From: Paragyromitra xinjiangensis
Taxonomy: Eukaryota; Ascomycota; Pezizomycetes; Pezizales; Discinaceae
Length of the DNA: 64,000 bases
Assembly: GCA_038503065.1 (NCBI GenBank)
Contig: JBCAMK010000011.1
Span: 124,001 to 188,000 of the forward strand
Direction of reading: 5' to 3'
Below the pieces are notes generated by a model, which had not been told where the DNA came from, ran no database searches, and saw only the letters and a list, made by a program, of their open reading frames with translations. Of this stretch, positions 31,818 to 41,326 are shown piece by piece; positions within the stretch are counted from its first letter, which is position 1, and each line of letters begins with the position of its first letter. A program made the position numbers and the translations under genes.

Positions 31818-33491
31818 TTACTGAGATCTCCCATTTCCCGAGCTCTGCTCACGCCTCCTTCGCATCCACTGCCCCTTTGCTTCCCGTACTGAAGTGCGCG
31901 CATATCCTTCAGGCGGAACTGCCATAAATTTGGCTTTCTTTAGGCGATCAGAGGACCAAATCGTGCCCCACATTGAGCCATCGTCCTTATTCGTCCACTT
32001 TAGTAAGGCAGCTCGCTCGAATGGGCGCCCTAATACGAATTCGCCTTCCATTCCTGGAGATGCGAATATTGGTGTATAAACCACGGCACCTCCTACACTA
32101 ACGGGCGCTTCGTGAATACAGCAGGTCAGAGGTGTGGAGTCTCCAGTAATTCCGGTCATGGTCCAGTCCACCTGGTCGTCGTATGGCAAATTCAAACTCT
32201 CGAATTCCGACCAACCCATTCGATTGATTTCCGATCCATTATCTCCCGTTGGCTGCAGCAAAACGCCGTTGATACTGATGGGAATTAGGCCTGATTCAGC
32301 AGCGTACTCGACCTGATGTCTAATTCTCCGAGTCTGGGAATCGCGTGGAGATGCCTGCGCTTTGGAAACCTTCGCAGCTGGCGGCACGCCTCTGCCGTAT
32401 AAATATTTCTTGAAGGGAGGAGAAATAGAGACTAATTCCGAAATGCTGATATTGATCGACTTTTCTGTTGCTAGTCTGTGGAAAAGCTCTTCTTCGGAGG
32501 GGGCGCCTATGGCATCATCTCTAAGGGCTCTGCGTGGCGCAACTGTAAGACCGGTACTTCGCACCACTATTGAATTCTAAGCGAAGCTTTAGATAGCTCT
32601 CTAGACTCTGTAACTCGACCGGCTACTATCCGTAGCACAATACCCGAGCGCACGTCCTGACAACTTCTTATGAACCGCACAAAGGCAACGATAGTTTAAG
32701 CGAGATAAGGGTCGGGGCTGTTCCGTTGAAAGAACTTTCTCAATAGGAAGGACACGAGTGTTGAAGCGCGAAGCTATGCTAAACGACTCGATACGATGGA
32801 GAATTTATCCTGGAACAAAGTATGTTGGTAACAAAATAATATTGATAAGGCTCGTTCTTCCTCGATGATGATCGACTCAGAATTGACGTCCAATGCAAGA
32901 GTATTTATATCCCGTCCTCTTTACTACTGTGTGTTCTTTGTAGCTTGGGTCGACGGACTAAACTATCTACTATTACAAATTGAACTAACTCGCTTATCCC
33001 TTTATCCAACATCCTATCGGCGAAGCCGATATCTCCAACTTCCGACGCTTACCCCTCGTTCAGTAATCCTCAGATCGCCTCGGTTCGACGTGGCGATGAT
33101 ACGGTTGCGACGGTTGCGTTCGCCCGATCGAGTAGGTGGTTACACGATATCGTTTTGTTGCAACAGCTGGTGTTTGGAGCCCCGTAGCACGGGCAGGAGA
33201 CCTCTGATGACTAATCCGAATAGCCCACGTGACTCGGCGCCCCAAGTTGCCCTATGAAGACGGGAAGGTGACCAAATGGAAGGTAGGGTAACTCCCTACG
33301 TAGGTAGGGTAACAGGGAGACCACTGCACGCCTATAGCCATAGGTATAACAGCAACGACCTTCTTTTCAGGCTTATTCGTGGGCTTATTCGTAGGCTTAT
33401 CTTCCTGCATCTCCACTTCCACAGTCTCTACAGGAGGATATGCTCTAGGCCTGGGCGCCCGAGCATTTGGCAACCCTTCCTGCCTCTCAAT
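31818..33491 (-). pseudogene. Gypsy protease region, interrupted by a solo LTR
   Basis: Continues the gag frame past the TGA at 33494-33492: a linker (PRPRAYPPVETVEVEMQ, NKPTNKPEKKVV) up to 33352, then, after the LTR at 32544-33351, APRRALRDDAIGAPSEEELF and a retropepsin-like core. The active-site loop reads LQPTGDNGSEINRM, with DNG in place of the usual D(S/T)G. It ends at TAA 31820-31818, overlapping the RT frame. The apparent Met codon at 32567 lies inside the LTR and is not the start. The protease would cut gag-pol precursors. Confidence 0.75.
32544..33351 (+). repeat. Solo LTR nested at the gag-protease junction, TSD GCAAC
   Basis: Starts TGTAAGACCGGTACTTC and ends GGTATAACA. GCAAC stands at 32539-32543 and 33352-33356. 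It has a TATA-like AGTATTTATATCC near 32905. Excision with one duplication makes gag and protease one uninterrupted frame across the site. Confidence 0.9.
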
Positions 33492-35859
33492 TCACTTCCT
33501 GAGATCTTCCACCTTTTCCTTCTTTGCTGGCGCCCTGCGCTTTTCCACACGCGCCGGTTTGACTGCAGAAATATACCAATTCGCCTCTTCTTCCTCTGAT
33601 TCCGAATCCGACTCCAATTCCGACTCCAACTCTTCCTCCACTAACTCTTCCTCGCTGCTTTCTTCGTCTAATTCCCCTAAACGCGCCATTCTGACCTCGA
33701 AGCTCAGTCCACGGCTAGGGCTAGGCGCAGCTTTGATTCGCCTTACGCATGGCTGTTGCAACGGCTGCGGAGGTTGCTGCTGCTCTCGGGCTTCCACTTG
33801 CTGCAGCATATTCCTGCCCGTACTTCTCTCCCACGGCTCTACCACATCTCCTCCGGATCCTTCTCCTCCCCAGTGAATCCTTCCACCTACAGCCCTATGC
33901 ACTAATCCTGCGCGCTCTTTAGTCATCAACGCAGGGCATTGATTCTTCAAATGCGTGGGATCCGCACAAAAGATGCAACGCCTTGCCGGAGCGTACTGAA
34001 GATTTGGAGCATACTGTTGAGCCGGCTGCGAACTCCGAAGCGGAATTGCATTTGCTCCCGAAGCAGGCCCTGGCGCGTTGTAGGCTTGCGGCGGAGGTGC
34101 TCTGGCGCCGACGTTGGCTCTGCTAAAACTCTCCATAAATTGCGCCTGTTGGTGTAAAACCATGGCTTCCATACGCTTCGAAATGTCATCGATTGCGTTT
34201 GTGACATCTATATTGTGGGCCTGGCGTTGAATTGGCTGCACAACCTGTGCAGTCTGCTGCGGCTGCGGCTGCGAGTCTCCGAAACTGGCTGATACTGAAA
34301 GCTTCGGCTTCGTTTCCTGCGCTAAAAGCTGATCAATAAGTGCTTCTGAAGAAAACTCACCTTTCTTCATCAATTCTTCTGTGCGAAGCGTGCCTAAGCA
34401 GTAATCCTGAGCTTCTTTCTTAATTAGGGCATATTTGCCTTGGAAGGAGCTGGGCAAGTTGACGTCCAATTTGAACTTGATAATCAACTTCCTAGCGAGG
34501 TCTAATTGCAGTCCTCCTAGAAACAGTTGAATCTCCTGATATTCCGAAAGCATACCTGTGGCTTTTAGGCTGGTAGAAACTGCCGTAAAAGTGCGCACGA
34601 AAGGGCGTATATCACCTGTTTTCTTCTTCTGCGCAGTAGTCAGCTCTTCCAGAAACCTTACCGTATACATCTGCTGCTTCGTATCCTGCGCTCTATACTC
34701 CTCCAAAATCTCCCTGCGCAACGCCTGCCAGTCTCCATCTGCATATCCTTGCAAATAACGAATCGTGGCGCCAATAGAGCTAACACAATAGAGAGGGAGC
34801 TTCTTCACAGCCGCCTTCTCCGATTCTCCGAATTCTTCATATAGAAGCTCATAGTGCTCTAGGAAATCTGTAGCGTCGTTTCCATCGAAATTGTTACACT
34901 TATAAATCCACTATGGTTACCCTACCTTCCAGTTACCCTGCCTTAGCTTCCAAACCTAAAATACTACAATTACGCAACCCTTTGCCATAACCACAACCAA
35001 ACGAGCAAGCTTATGGATTAACCAAGCCTAGAGAATGGCCCTCGAACATCCTAAGCATGCCTCTACTAAGTTCTATGGCCAGTGGTTAGCCCCACAACTG
35101 CTGTAGGGCGTTTGTATGGCGTCCGGAGTGGAGAAGGGGGGACATGGGCCAAAAAGACACGTCCCGGAGACTAAAAGTAACCCCCGGGTCGTGAACGGTG
35201 CCCTTCCAGTGGAATGCAACCCGGAGGGTATATGAAGGGCCTACTTCCATCTCCAAGTGGTCCCAATCAATTTGGATCACTATCGGAAGAGTTATCACAA
35301 GTCATGCCTGGACCTCCGGGGAAGCGGTAGTAAAGGTATTAGTCAGACAGAGAAGTCATACATAGTTAGTAAGATCTTGCGTAAGCAGAAGGCTGCGAAG
35401 TGAAGGGCGCAGGATATAAATGCTCTATCACGATCATGTTCTTTAGTCCAAAAAGCAACGGAGGCAGGACCTTACAATTATTGATTGTTGATTGTCAATT
35501 ATCATACTATTATTTATTGATCAAGACTCATTCTATTATATCTACATCCTATTCTATTGGGGCTATCGCCCCTATTCTTTCCAGTGAAAGCTGTTTCTCA
35601 GAGTCCTTCGTCGCTTCAAAACGAGTCCTTGATCCACTTCTTCGGCTGACCCCCAAAGGCCCGCTGAACGGTCATTATATGTGCCTGTAGACATAGGGAG
35701 TTCCCCGGGTTAACAGAAATGCGGGGCACCGTGGGTTCCAGGAAAGGGCATATGCGTCAATTGCTTCCGAAGGCCTTCGATAAGCAAGTCTGCAGAGCCA
35801 GCAGTAAGTGGCGTGCCTGCCGTTGGCGTGGAATTGACTGTGGAGCGTGGAGTCGACAT
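33492..35859 (-). pseudogene. Gypsy gag, interrupted by a solo LTR
   Basis: Probable ATG at 35859 (MSTPRSTVNS); the frame is open further upstream into the leader. It runs to 35716, then resumes at 34886 in the same frame once the LTR and one GAAAT are removed, giving about 512 codons to a TGA at 33494-33492. The core has YELLYEEFGESEKAAVKKLP, a retrotransposon capsid-type region. A CCHC knuckle (CIFCADPTHLKNQC) follows Pro/Gln-rich sequence, and the C terminus is acidic then basic. The TGA fits a lost CGA because the frame continues into the protease linker. Product: forms the virus-like particle and binds RNA. Confidence 0.85.
34892..35715 (+). repeat. Solo LTR nested in gag, TSD GAAAT
   Basis: Starts TGTTACACTTATAAATCC and ends GGGTTAACA. 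GAAAT stands at 34887-34891 and 35716-35720. Same family as the solo LTR at 10370-11202. Excision restores the gag frame. Confidence 0.95.
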
Positions 35860-36411
35860 GGAAGCTGCTGAAGCAATTGAAAGTGCGAATACGGTGAGTA
35901 CTGTGAGTGCTGCGAGTTCTGCTGTGAATCGTACGAAGTCTGATTCTTTCTGCTCTTTTCGCGGGGTGTTTGAGGGATATAGGCTTGTGGCATCTGCTGC
36001 CTTTCTGCCAATTCGGCTGCTGAACTTCCGAGATCCCGTATTAATTGTACAGCCTAGCCCTTCCATAGAAGACTTCCCTGCCACAAACTTTTTCTTGCAC
36101 AGTCCGTCGCTCTCGGCAAGCCGACCTCTGCCGCAATAGGCACAGTCTAATCCGCTACGGAATTTCTCTGCCGCCTCAAATGCTCTATATCCCGTTACTT
36201 CGCAGCCTATTCCGCACAGGGAATTCTCTGCTGAAAAGAACTCTTCTAGCGTCCTATAGCGTCTCCACAGTCTATTCTGCCGTGGGAATTCTCTGCCGAA
36301 TAGCTTCTCTAGATTCCGTGCCTTCCGTGTGTGCGTGCGATTCGCTGCGTGACTGCTTTTCTTCGTGCTTAGGAAGCCTAGCGTATCAATCTCTCTGGTC
36401 GAAGGGACCAT
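35860..36411 (-). other. Gypsy leader with primer-binding site
   Basis: Directly after the 5' LTR the minus strand reads A then TGGTCCCTTCGACCAGAGAG (36410-36391). TGG is the complement of a tRNA CCA end, so this is the likely primer-binding site; the tRNA was not identified. The following about 530 bp stay open in the gag frame but look like untranslated leader. Confidence 0.6.
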
Positions 36412-36808
36412 TGTGGGCAAGTGCGTAGGAGACTCTGCCAGTTTGAGGCAGAGATCTGATATTCGCTGCCTTCGCGCTGTGAAGAAGAGACTGCGTCGAC
36501 GCGGACTTCGATGTCCTATAGCGAGGCACATATATGCGGATTATTAGGCGTGGAATCGAGCGAATAGGAAGGATATATTCGATACGAATAAGGCAAGGCA
36601 AAAGCCCGCCACAAAGGAATACGATACAAAAATAGATAGGTAGGTAAATAGATAGGAAAGAAATAGAGTAGTGAATAGGATAAGAATCGACAGGCAATGT
36701 TGAACAGTAATAGAAATCCTCCGCTGTCAATACCCCTAACTCTTATACACGTGACCGCGCACGTGACTTATCCATCGCTTCCTTCCACCTCCCGCGCGCC
36801 CCACCACA
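36412..36808 (-). repeat. 5' LTR of the gypsy element (397 bp)
   Basis: Same ends as the 3' LTR, with eight differences. It contains the palindrome core at 36493-36502. About 2% divergence implies a relatively recent insertion; no dating is attempted. Confidence 0.95.
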
Positions 36809-37437
36809 GCGGCGGAAGCTCAGGCAGCGAATTGAGCTGCTTGCTGAGCTCGCTTAGGCGGAAGCAAGCAGCCAGCGGAGGCGGAGGAAGCTGAAGCAGC
36901 GGATCAAAGCGAGTCTAGGAGACATATCAGCGTCAATCATATAAACGGAAGCGAGACGTTACCTAGGAGGTTCTTTGCAGGCAGAGCTTAGTACTTCTAG
37001 CCTAAAAGTCACGATGTTAGCAAAGTACTATGGTACAGCGAGGTAGGGAATGGGTGGGAGGGAATAGGGGGAAGCAATAGTAGGAAGGACGGGAGGGAAT
37101 AGGGGGAGGTGGAGATTGGTGTCTTACTAGGCATTGCTTTGGCGACGACTAAGCGACCTCCAGATTTTTGAAAATCGCTAAGTGCCAGTGCCTGGCAGGA
37201 GACGAAGTGAATTTTGCTAAGTCCCGAGTTTTCAGGGACTTAGCAAAATTTGATTGAAAATTTGCTAAGTACTCAGGCTGCCGCCCAGCGCTGCCGGATG
37301 GTAGGGGGTCGCCCGGAAGCGCTGCAGGCAGCAAGCGGCGCCAGGGGGAAGCGCAGCAGGCAGCAAGTGTCACCCAGGTGCGCCAGGCGGTCGGGCGGAA
37401 TATGTACTTATTGGGCGGAATTTTTTTTTTACTGATG
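36809..37437. repeat. Right half of the split satellite unit with tail
   Basis: Starts GCGGCGGAAGCTCAGGCAGC, then follows 22450-23073 closely (GAGCTCGCTTAGGCGGAAGC, GTTACCTAGGAGGTTCTTTG) to TTTTTTTTACTGATG. Together with 23074-23421 it forms one satellite-plus-tail unit interrupted by the gypsy element. Confidence 0.8.
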
Positions 37438-37604
37438 GGGATGCGTTTGATGAATCCTCCACTGGGGCAGGTGGGGATGATGCAGCGATGGGCGGATGGG
37501 GGATGAGGGCCCGCACAGATTGAGCAAGTGGCAGAGGATTGGCCAATGCCTTTGTTCTTAACTTCTGTGCAGCGGATGTCTGAGTGGCCAAATTTCTGGC
37601 AGAA
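37438..37604 (-). pseudogene. LINE (Tad-like) gag zinc-knuckle scrap
   Basis: The minus strand reads FCQKFGHSDIRC, then SATCSICAGPHPPSAHRC and IIPTCPSGG. The spaced cysteine/histidine knuckles are characteristic of ORF1 of fungal non-LTR retrotransposons. The piece is cut on both sides exactly at CATCAG-type termini, and the first Cys of the first knuckle is lost. Confidence 0.65.
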
Positions 37605-37952
37605 CATCAGCAAAAAATGTGTTCCTCAATAGAGATATGAGCATTGCTCATGCCTCTGTCGCCTCGTTGGAAATTAGCTTGATGTATTTTGCCTCGGCAG
37701 CCTCCGCGTCGCTAGAAGGACGATTTTCGTCCTCGCTAACCTCTGCCAAGGCACTGAACAATGCTCTGCTCTCCACCGAGGCACTGAACATTGCTCTACA
37801 CCCCACAAGCGTGATAACTGATTCCTGTGCTCTCTTGAGACTGTAATTTGGTCCCACTCCCTCTGGCGAGAGCTTACTTTTCAAAGGCCCTTTGTAGAGA
37901 CTGTCAGCTCGGTTGATAGATCTTTGACTAAATTTTTATCTATTCTGCGAAC
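37605..37952. other. Repeat debris
   Basis: Starts with a CATCAGCAAAAAATG terminus. The minus strand has a short Glu/Ala-rich frame (37884-37648) that may be more LINE ORF1. Nothing definite. Confidence 0.3.
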
Positions 37953-38492
37953 TGTCACGAATCTCGATTGAGTACTTTACTATCAAGTATGTCATGAAGG
38001 AACCTAATGGAGGGAGAAACTACATCATGTATTGTGTTATGAAGATCATGACGAAGGATTATATCATGTATTGGCGTCATGAAGATCATGACGAAAGGAC
38101 ACGCAATGTATTACGCAGTTGGATTTCTTATGACATCATGTACTGAGTCATGACTGCGCAATAGCTTGCGTAGACATTACATCATAGCTAATGAATGAGT
38201 CAGAGACTACACAATGGTATTGTGTAGAAGGAGTACAAAGGTCATGTATCAATCTCTATATAAGAGAAGTCGAGTAGATAGTTAGTTTAGTTCTGTACGC
38301 GGTCTTCTAAGTTATAAATCGGAGTCTTTTCTCAACTACAACAACACTTACAGAATGTCTACACTAAAGACAACGACAAAGTGAGTTGAAACAGAAGCTT
38401 GATTGACACTTGAGTAACATATACCATGTTGTAATATTGTCATATGCTTGACTTCATACATTGTTACGGTCATCAAAGGCATGGTCGTTACA
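37953..38492 (-). repeat. Solo LTR, 540 bp, inverted copy of 9387-9926
   Basis: On the minus strand it starts TGTAACGACCATGCC and ends TTCGTGACA. Flanking pentamers are CGAAC and GACAC, so no target duplication survives. This copy keeps more C and G at positions changed to T/A in the other. Confidence 0.9.
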
Positions 38493-38689
38493 GACACATA
38501 GTCATTGTGCATTAAGTATTCAGTTGCATACATTATACTTGTATTCTTTTGTCCCTTGGCCTTGTTCATAACACCTTCAATAACTAATATAACTAATGGT
38601 GCACTCGACTAACTAATGTAGATCAAGACATGTAATGTACATGAAACCCCGTTACACTTTGGATGTGCTTACTGAAACCTTTTAGTGTG

Positions 38690-38795
38690 TTAGTGGGTTC
38701 AGGTTAGGTGGTTATGATTTGGGTTTTGTGGTTATGTTTAGGGTTAGGTGGTTACTGTTTAGGGTTTAGTGGTTAGGGTAGTTAGGGTTGTAATA
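38690..38795 (+). repeat. Telomere-like degenerate repeat
   Basis: Repeated GGTTAGGTGGTTA, GTTTAGGGTTAGGTGG and GGTTAGGGTAGTTAGGG, i.e. interspersed TTAGGG-like units with G/T filler. Short and imperfect, so an interstitial remnant rather than a telomere. Confidence 0.6.
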
Positions 38796-39213
38796 GGGTC
38801 GCCAGCAGCGGGATAACAACTTGCAAGGGATCTCCCCTGTTTTGGATAGTTTATTAACCAGAGCGGTAGTGGTAAACCCTTCTAAAGCCGTGGAAAGTCG
38901 TGGTTTAGGTGGTGTCAACTGAACTGAGACCCTGCTGCTATAGCCCACTCCCCTGTGGTACGTTAGTCCTGTACCTTCTCAAAAGTCTTTGCCAAGCCCA
39001 GACCCCTGTCCGCCGTCTGACCGTATCTGCCGTGCGCCCGTGACCCCCTGAAGCTGGCATCGCCACATCTTATTTCAACCTCTTAGCGCGTTAGCTCTTA
39101 TCACTTATCTCATCGCTTGCCCTCTGGTCAACAACCTTGATTGTCCCTCATCTCCACCCCTGTTCTATTTCCCCTCCATCCTCCCCTAATTCCACCGTCG
39201 AGTTCGTCCTAGC

Positions 39214-41326
39214 ATGGCCGGTGACGAGTTTTTATCTGCGAGCATTCTTAATTCAGCCTTCCAAAGTGCGTCCATTACTCCCATCCTTGATCCCAATCAG
39301 CTAATACAACCTCCTCCCCTAGCATTCATAGAATCGTGCAACTGCACCGAACATGACCAGCAACGCGATGCCTTCATTGCTGTAGTTCAACCGGTACAAG
39401 CCCTCTCTACTACCATCTTCTCGTGCTAACTCCTTCGTAGATGCGTGATGCCTACCATGGATTGCTGCTCAAAGCGCAGGAACAAATTAGCTCGCTTGAA
39501 TCCTCGCAAGGACAGATAATGGGCCTAATGCAGACGACTCAGATTTTCATGATGCAACTAGAAGATACGAGGAAAGCTGATAAGGAGGCTGCAGCTAAGA
39601 CAGAGGAGATCCTGCGGGAGGAAGCTACACGTTGGTACGATGAGCTCATCAGCGAAAAGAAGCAGTCCCTCTACTTTCGGGAGCAAGCTACACGTTGGTA
39701 CGATGAGTTCATCAGCGTAAAGAAGCAGTCCCTCCACTTTCAGGAGGATGCTGCATTTTGGCAAAAGGAGTTCATCGGCGAAAGGGCGGAAACTACACGT
39801 TGGTTCAACGAGTATCGCAACACACTGCAGGCGAGCGAGGATAAAGATTCACACTTTAAAATGAAAGGTAACTAAGTCACCTCCTCTATGTGCAGTATTC
39901 TGATCTTGATAAACGTCGAGCAGGATCCGAGTCACGTGCAAAGGTGTGGAAGAATATTAAGGATAGCCCCGAACAAAACTCTATTAATCAGCCTCTTACA
40001 GTTCAAAACACATGGGAATACGATAATTCTGCCATTGCTAGCCTGGTCAACGACAGTCATAAATCTGAGGCGGACATGTATGAAGGATTTATCAACTTGT
40101 TGAAGTCTGCCTTTGAGAAGCCGATGGGTCCAACCTCCCAAGGTGTCAAAGTTCTCGACACCCATAAGAAATACTATCTTCGGGGTCTCGCTCCAGATAT
40201 AACTGTATCTGTCGATGGAGTGCAGGATCCCGATGCCACTTCTGTGTATATGGTGATCGAGGTCAAGTTACGGGAGGACGCGACTCATGACAGCGAGAAT
40301 CTTGGCCAATTAATTGATTACTTATTGGAAATACGTGCAGCCCAAAAAAGCCGTCGACGTTTTGCGGGTATGCTAACGAGCTTGAAGTCCAATGTTATAG
40401 TGGTGCTGGAGTCTCTTGAGAACGAAACAAAATTTGTGACTCACTACAAACCCGTCAACTTGGAGAAGGCCCTAGACTTCATCCAAGAAACCGTCCTGAC
40501 TCACCCAGCTCACCAACCTCCGAAACGCACTTTTTCGCTGGAGCTCGGTATCATGTTGCGGCGACTGGGAAAGCCGACCAATTCCGTTGTCGCTGAGTTC
40601 TACCAGACGAGAGATGGGCAGCGGACGGGAAATCGGATGGCGGTTAAACGGAGTCATGCAGGTTCTAAGTTTGTATGGAGTGAACTGAAGGTTCTGGAAA
40701 TGATTCGCGACAACGCCCCCAAGCGGATTTCCTCCATTTTCCCAGAACTCGTCTACACCTCTCGCGACGAGCGTGAATTCGGAATCATTCCGGTGGGCAC
40801 CTCCCTCCTCGTCGACTGCCTACCCTCCGCAAAGGAGACGCGGCAGGTCCTTCATGATGTTCTTGATGCACTTGTCTGGCTCCACAACCTGGACCAACCG
40901 CTTATCCACCGTGATGTCCGCTGCCAGAACGTCATCGTTCGGCGCGACAAGGATGGAGCACGTGGCGTACTTATCGACTTTGACCAGGTCGCCATCTCCG
41001 GCGCCGAGACATCATACCGCGGCGGCTACCTCTGCTGTCCACGAGAGCTAATCGGGAAGGTCACGCTCTACACAAGATATATCCCGAGGCCAAGACATGA
41101 CTATGAGGCTTTCGTGCTAATGGCGAATATGCTAGCGTTTTCTAGGCGTCGCTTGGGCGGCGTGCTGTGGAGTGAGGTTACCACGGTGAGTAAGGCGAGT
41201 AAGCTGTTGTTAGGGTTTTGGAGTGAGATCGAGGAGTCGCCGGTCTGGAGCCAGTACCTGGTTGCAGCTCAAGAAGAAAAGCCGGAGTCACTTAAAGATA
41301 TATCCAGGCTTTTTGTATATGTTTAA
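39214..41326 (+). CDS. Coiled-coil, PD-(D/E)XK nuclease-like and protein kinase fusion (669 aa)
   Basis: Exons 39214-39393, 39441-39867 and 39924-41326. Introns of 47 bp (GTACAA, GCTAAC, CGTAG) and 56 bp (GTAACT, TCTGAT, AGCAG). Residues about 110-190 contain repeats of ATRWYDELISEKKQSL-type heptads, a coiled coil. Residues about 290-335 have LAPDITVSVDG, MVIEVKLRED and NLGQLIDYL, matching the D, ExK and Q of restriction-like nucleases (D294, E315, K317, Q331). The kinase part has NRMAVKRS (K444), SELKVLE, LIHRDVRCQNVIV (H531-D533, N538) and LIDFDQV, a DFD in place of DFG. This domain order recalls Crinkler-type fungal and oomycete proteins and related kinases, some of which are secreted effectors or act in self-recognition. 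No signal peptide is visible. Family membership is inferred from motifs. Confidence 0.75.

Larger units (their letters stand above)
23422..36808 (-). mobile_element. Ty3/gypsy retrotransposon with an extra 3' ORF, nested with three solo LTRs
   Basis: Bounded by two 397-bp LTRs in direct orientation that differ at eight positions by my count. Order on the minus strand is LTR, leader, gag, protease, RT/RNase H, integrase, spacer, ORF3, polypurine tract, LTR. GCGG flanks both outer edges (23418-23421, 36809-36812) as a probable target duplication within the satellite. Three LTRs of other families sit inside (24412, 32544, 34892), each with a 5-bp duplication. Without them the element is about 11.1 kb. 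Inactivating changes are a TGA after gag, a TGA in RT and a TAG before integrase, all explicable by C to T. Family assignment is firm. Confidence 0.95.

Noticed and set aside
32544..32567. Met codon at 32567 as start of a separate protease gene
   Set aside because: It lies inside a solo LTR. The true frame comes from gag once the LTR and one GCAAC are removed.
32563..33325. ACCACT at 32563 and 33320 as the duplication of the gag-protease insertion
   Set aside because: It does not restore the reading frame, whereas TGTAAG...ATAACA with GCAAC does.
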